From CAZBZG01 sp964496245 (GTDB taxonomy: Bacteria; Planctomycetota; SZUA-567): 37,082 nt of DNA. This document shows positions 34,244 through 37,082 of this stretch, piece after piece. The DNA is taken from assembly GCA_964496245.1 (NCBI GenBank), contig CAZBZG010000004.1, positions 1 to 37,082 of the forward strand, in the 5' to 3' direction. The translations under genes and the position numbers were made by a program. The notes beneath the pieces were generated by a model. It had not been told where the DNA came from. It did not search any database and was given only the letters and a program-made list of their open reading frames with translations. Numbering within the stretch: position 1 is the stretch's first letter; each line of letters starts with the position of its first letter.

Positions 34244-34678
34244 ATGGAAGACGCACCCGAGCGCGACGCAGCGGGTCTCGATGCGACCGCGGATGAGATC
34301 CTCGATCGGTTCGATGCCTCGCAGCGGCTCGACCGCGCGCACGAACAGCTGCGGATCGCGCTGGGCGAAAAGCTCCGCGGCCGGGGGTACGAAGAGGCGC
34401 AGATCCGGTTGCTCGAGGTGAACCTGTTCGGCAGCCTGTCCGGGTGGATGGAGTTCATCCTGGACGAACGAGGCAAGGGGCGGGACGCGGTGCCGGATTT
34501 TGCCCGGCATATGCGGCGCGCCTTTCTCAGCCACTGCCGCGAGCATGCCATTGAGCCGGGGGAGGCCGTCCGTATGGTGGTCGAACTGGCCAACACCTTC
34601 ATGGACCTCGCCGTGGGCTTCCGCAAGCGGCTGCATCTGGGCGATGCCGAGGCTGCGGCGGATGCTCCCATGGAATAG
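34244..34678 (+). CDS. Unknown 144-residue helical protein
   Basis: I do not recognise a family. AGGAAGGA ends 5 bases before the ATG, so translation is credible. The sequence is acidic, has no signal peptide or membrane segment, and looks largely helical (YEEAQIRLLEVNLFGSLSGW, GEAVRMVVELANTFMDLAVG). It lies between the GAF/HD-GYP gene and a secreted protein on the same strand, with gaps of 63 and 12 bases, which suggests a three-gene unit. Confidence 0.65.
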   Translation: MEDAPERDAAGLDATADEILDRFDASQRLDRAHEQLRIALGEKLRGRGYEEAQIRLLEVNLFGSLSGWMEFILDERGKGRDAVPDFARHMRRAFLSHCREHAIEPGEAVRMVVELANTFMDLAVGFRKRLHLGDAEAAADAPME

Positions 34679-34690
34679 GCCGGGTCCTCC

Positions 34691-35605
34691 ATGCTCCTGA
34701 GACCGCTCTCCTCACGCGCCACGCATTCCCTCCGTCTTTTCGCGACCATGGCCGGCCTGGCCGCGTGCGCGTTGGGCGTGCGCGCGTGCGCGTTCTGGTT
34801 CCCGCCCCCCCTAACGCTCGCCCGCCTGCCGGACGAACGACCCGACGACCGGCTCTGGGAGCCGCAGACCGTTCTGCTGGAAGCCGACGTCTATTCGCCG
34901 GAAGAAGAACGATGGTACGACATAGCCGGCAATCCCTACGCGACCTCCTTCCGCGAACGGTTCCGCTATGCCGACGCCCGCGTGCAGTTCACCTACCTGC
35001 CGGTGGGCCCGAGCTTCCGCGGGCAGCTCGTGGCCGAGGGCCTCAAGCCCAATTTCGCCTATCAGCTCAAGCTGCGGGGCGACTACGCGCGCGATCCCGA
35101 CGTCCACCGCGTGATCGGCTACCTGGGCCGCTGGCGGTTGCTGGACGAAGAGGGCTTCAACTTCTCCGACCGCGACTACCGGGCACTCGAGGACAAATCG
35201 CGCGCCGAGAGCTACATCCTCTTCGACTTCTTCGTCACCGACGAAACGGGCCGCGCCGAAAAGACCTTCTACCTGAACAGCTCGTTGCACGTATTGTGGA
35301 ACAGTGCCCTCAATTACGTGTGGACGCATCGCGACCTGCTCAGCCAGGCTGTGACCGTCATGCCCGACAGCCCGGCCTATGGGCGGGAGCGGAGCCGAAA
35401 GCGGCAGGTGGTCGAGCTCTGGGCCGAGAGCCAGCGCAGCTGGGCCCGCTCGCGGCCGTCCGTTGGCGAGCTCGAGCTGCCCGTGGGCCGCTACCGGTGC
35501 GACGTGGTGCTGACCGAAGAGAGCTTTCACCAAGGGTTGAAGCCACGGGGGGGCGAGTGGGCCACGGTCCTGCGCGGGCCTGTGGAGTTCGTGGTGTGGC
35601 GGTGA
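34691..35605 (+). CDS. Unknown secreted or membrane-anchored protein
   Basis: A 304-residue protein whose N-terminus (LRLFATMAGLAACALGVRAC) forms a signal peptide or anchor; the Ala-Cys at about 32-33 might be a lipoprotein site but lacks a proper lipobox. The mature part is beta-rich and aromatic (WEPQTVLLEADVYSPEEERW, YQLKLRGDYARDP, SYILFDFFVTDETGRAEKTF) and ends GGEWATVLRGPVEFVVWR. This looks like a beta-sandwich periplasmic or surface protein; no family is recognised. It follows the previous stop by 12 bases. A later in-frame ATG at 34748 is a possible alternative start. Confidence 0.68.
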   Translation: MLLRPLSSRATHSLRLFATMAGLAACALGVRACAFWFPPPLTLARLPDERPDDRLWEPQTVLLEADVYSPEEERWYDIAGNPYATSFRERFRYADARVQFTYLPVGPSFRGQLVAEGLKPNFAYQLKLRGDYARDPDVHRVIGYLGRWRLLDEEGFNFSDRDYRALEDKSRAESYILFDFFVTDETGRAEKTFYLNSSLHVLWNSALNYVWTHRDLLSQAVTVMPDSPAYGRERSRKRQVVELWAESQRSWARSRPSVGELELPVGRYRCDVVLTEESFHQGLKPRGGEWATVLRGPVEFVVWR

Positions 35606-35629
35606 GCGAGTCTACGCGCTCGTTCTTGT

Positions 35630-35712
35630 GGGTGCCATGTCCACCCAAAGGTGGACATGCCATACAACCACAAGGCCCCTGGCACGCCCATCCAGGAATG
35701 GGCATGGCACCC
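35630..35712. repeat. Nested palindrome (cruciform-like REP element)
   Basis: The outer arms GGGTGCCAT (35630-35638) and ATGGCACCC (35704-35712) pair perfectly. Inside are two separate hairpins. One is CATGTCCACC (35636-35645) with GGTGGACATG (35650-35659), a 10-base stem with a CAAA loop. The other is GCCCAT (35686-35691) with ATGGGC (35698-35703). The design, two hairpins enclosed by one longer stem, resembles REP/BIME elements. Confidence 0.7.
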
Positions 35713-35851
35713 GCAGGATCGGATGGGAGCGCGATTCCATAGCAAGGAACACTTGGCGAGAGCGGTACATGGCACAGGCACTCCTGTCCCGCGCAGCGCT
35801 TCAAAGAATTCGCCCCAAACAGGTCGGCGCTGAACGCCGCGGGAAGGGCCG

Positions 35852-35866
35852 GCCGGTCCGACCGGC
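35852..35866. promoter_or_regulatory. Palindrome GCCGGTC-C-GACCGGC upstream of the nfn promoter
   Basis: A perfect 7-base inverted repeat around one base, ending 11 bases before the -35 box. It could be an activator or repressor site; GC-rich context makes chance occurrence possible. Confidence 0.3.
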
Positions 35867-35877
35867 GCGCAAATCCC

Positions 35878-35906
35878 TTGCAAAGGTCGTGCGTGTATCC
35901 TATAAG
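35878..35906 (+). promoter_or_regulatory. Promoter of the nfn fusion gene
   Basis: TTGCAA (35878-35883) and TATAAG (35901-35906), spacer 17, 80 bases upstream of the GTG start at 35986. Confidence 0.5.
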
Positions 35907-35985
35907 GTCCAGGCGAATCGCCGCTGGGGTCGGGGCGATTCGACAGAGGAGGGAGCCGTATCCGCGCATTCTGCAGGAGGATTCC

Positions 35986-37082
35986 GTGACACACAGACAT
36001 CCAGAGGCAGCCGGACGTTGTGATCATGCGCCAAGCAAGACCTATAGCATTCTGGACGCGCCCGACGAGCGCTGGAACGAGATCCTGATCAAAGAAGACC
36101 TCTCGGACGTGATCAAGCTCTTCAAGATCTATTGCCCCATGGTGGCCAAGTACTGCGCGCCCGGCCAGTTCGTCGTGGTACGCCGCGACGAGCAGAGCGA
36201 GCGCATTCCACTTACCATTGCCGATTTCGATCCGGAAGAAGGCACGGTGACCATGGTCATCCAGGTCGTGGGCGTGAGTTCTCACAAGCTGGACGAGCTC
36301 GCGGTGGGCGACCGCGTGCAGGACGTGGTGGGGCCGCTCGGGCACAAGAGCGAGACCGCCCGTTTCGGCAGCGTGGTCTGTATCGGCGGTGGCCTGGGGA
36401 TCGCGCCGCTTTATCCCATCCAGCGCGCCCTCAAAGAGGCCGGCAACAACGTGATCTCCATCATCGGCGCGCGCTCCGAAAACCTGGTCTTCTGGGAAGA
36501 CCGGATGCGGGCCTGCAGCGATGATCTCTTTGTCACCACGGACGACGGTTCCAAGGGCGAGAAGGGATTCGTGACGGCCGTGCTCGAGCGGCTGGTGACG
36601 GCGGGCGAATGGATCGACCGCGTGGTCGCCATCGGCCCACCCGTGATGATGAAAGCGGTCTGCGATGTCACGCGCGAACCGGGCATCAAGACGATCGTGA
36701 GCCTCAATTCCATCATGGTCGACGGCACGGGCATGTGCGGCGGCTGCCGGGTGGAGGTGGGCGGGGAGACCAAGTTTACGTGCGTGGACGGGCCCGAATT
36801 CGACGGGCATGCGGTGAATTTCGAGCTGCTCCTGTCGCGCCTGCGCACGTACGAGGAGATGGAAGCCGACGGCCGGGTCCATCACGAGCGGGAAGACGAA
36901 GCGGAAGAAGCCCGCAAGGTCAAAGCCGAACGGCGCGTGCCCATGCCCGCCCAGGATCCGCAGTCGCGGCGGCACAACTTTGACGAGGTGCCCCTGGGGT
37001 ACACGGCCGAGATGGCCGTCAGCGAGAGCTTGCGGTGCCTCCAGTGCAAGAAGGCGCCGTGCGTGAGCGGCTGCCCGGTCGA
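35986..37082 (+). CDS. NfnA-NfnB fusion (ferredoxin:NADP+ oxidoreductase), N-terminal part
   Basis: The GTG at 35986 follows a perfect AGGAGG (35975-35980). The frame stays open to the window edge (365 codons). Residues about 20-285 are the NfnA/PyrK-like FAD-NAD(H) module: RIPLTIADFD for flavin, GGGLGIAPLYPIQRAL for nucleotide. A [2Fe-2S] site follows in DGTGMCGGC plus a later Cys (Asp246, Cys251, Cys254, Cys266). The Asp ligand is a known feature of NfnA-type enzymes and separates it from PyrK. After a charged linker (about 286-325) comes the NfnB/GltD-like N-terminus, with CLQCKKAPCVSGCPV (Cys351, 354, 359, 363) for a [4Fe-4S] cluster. Nfn couples NADH and NADPH pools to ferredoxin by electron bifurcation. 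Fusion of the two subunits is known in some phyla. The remaining NADPH domain lies beyond the window. Confidence 0.88.
   Translation, partial: MTHRHPEAAGRCDHAPSKTYSILDAPDERWNEILIKEDLSDVIKLFKIYCPMVAKYCAPGQFVVVRRDEQSERIPLTIADFDPEEGTVTMVIQVVGVSSHKLDELAVGDRVQDVVGPLGHKSETARFGSVVCIGGGLGIAPLYPIQRALKEAGNNVISIIGARSENLVFWEDRMRACSDDLFVTTDDGSKGEKGFVTAVLERLVTAGEWIDRVVAIGPPVMMKAVCDVTREPGIKTIVSLNSIMVDGTGMCGGCRVEVGGETKFTCVDGPEFDGHAVNFELLLSRLRTYEEMEADGRVHHEREDEAEEARKVKAERRVPMPAQDPQSRRHNFDEVPLGYTAEMAVSESLRCLQCKKAPCVSGCPV

Larger units (their letters stand above)
35606..35985. other. Non-coding gap with nested palindromes and nfn promoter
   Basis: This 380-base gap holds the nested palindrome at 35630-35712, the hairpin ACAGGCACTCCTGT near 35774, a palindrome at 35852-35866 and the promoter at 35878-35906. 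Its short open frames have no protein character. Confidence 0.6.

Noticed and set aside
1..37082. CRISPR arrays, tRNA or rRNA genes, insertion sequences, prophage
   Set aside because: No regularly spaced repeats, no tRNA-like cloverleaf or T-loop motif noticed, no rRNA sequence, and no transposase or integrase coding sequence.

Overview
The window is GC-rich chromosomal DNA. It probably comes from an uncultured bacterium of the Planctomycetota/Lentisphaerota/Verrucomicrobiota (PVC) group or a close neighbour. The evidence is indirect: very large secreted LamG/CBM9-type glycosidase-like proteins, tandem pseudopilins with the GFTLVELLVVIA signature, a GntR-LacI hybrid regulator, a URO-D-family protein paired with an AraC regulator, and a secreted helical protein of a type I associate with planctomycetes. 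No tRNA, rRNA, CRISPR array, transposase or phage gene was seen.

Layout. Positions 1-1172 hold the 3' end of gyrA, then gcvH and a clear rho-independent terminator. Positions 1173-1789 are non-coding, with two inverted repeats and a good promoter. Positions 1790-15354 form a plus-strand cluster: a GntR/LacI-type regulator, a broken giant LamG protein, an intact CBM9-like giant protein, a shorter paralogue of it without the acidic motif, a MORN-like repeat protein, a propeller protein and a small CoA-binding protein. Positions 15468-19457 (minus) are a two-gene unit: a secreted protein with an internally duplicated domain, and a cytoplasmic GH65 phosphorylase-like enzyme. Positions 19541-23743 are a damaged zone of gene fragments: a 5' remnant, a broken CBM9-type protein, a short secreted fragment and two broken pseudopilins. 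Positions 23853-25700 encode an intact secreted helical protein with its own promoter and terminator. Positions 25905-29507 hold DAHP synthase, a URO-D-family protein divergent from an AraC regulator, and a small ferritin-like protein. Positions 30023-35605 hold a GH116 glucosidase, a GAF/HD-GYP protein and two unknown proteins. The window ends in an NfnA-NfnB fusion that continues past the edge.

How it fits together (inference): most of the window looks like glycan acquisition. Large exported proteins would bind and perhaps cut glycans outside the cytoplasm, GH65 and GH116 would act on small glycosides inside, and a sugar-responsive regulator sits at the head of the cluster. No transporter is visible, so the uptake step lies elsewhere. 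Housekeeping genes (gyrA, gcvH, aroF, nfn) are interspersed.

The most striking oddity is that at least five genes have lost internal or 3' segments, often with a frame change, while their neighbours are intact. This is either real gene decay or an assembly artefact; only read mapping or a related genome can decide.
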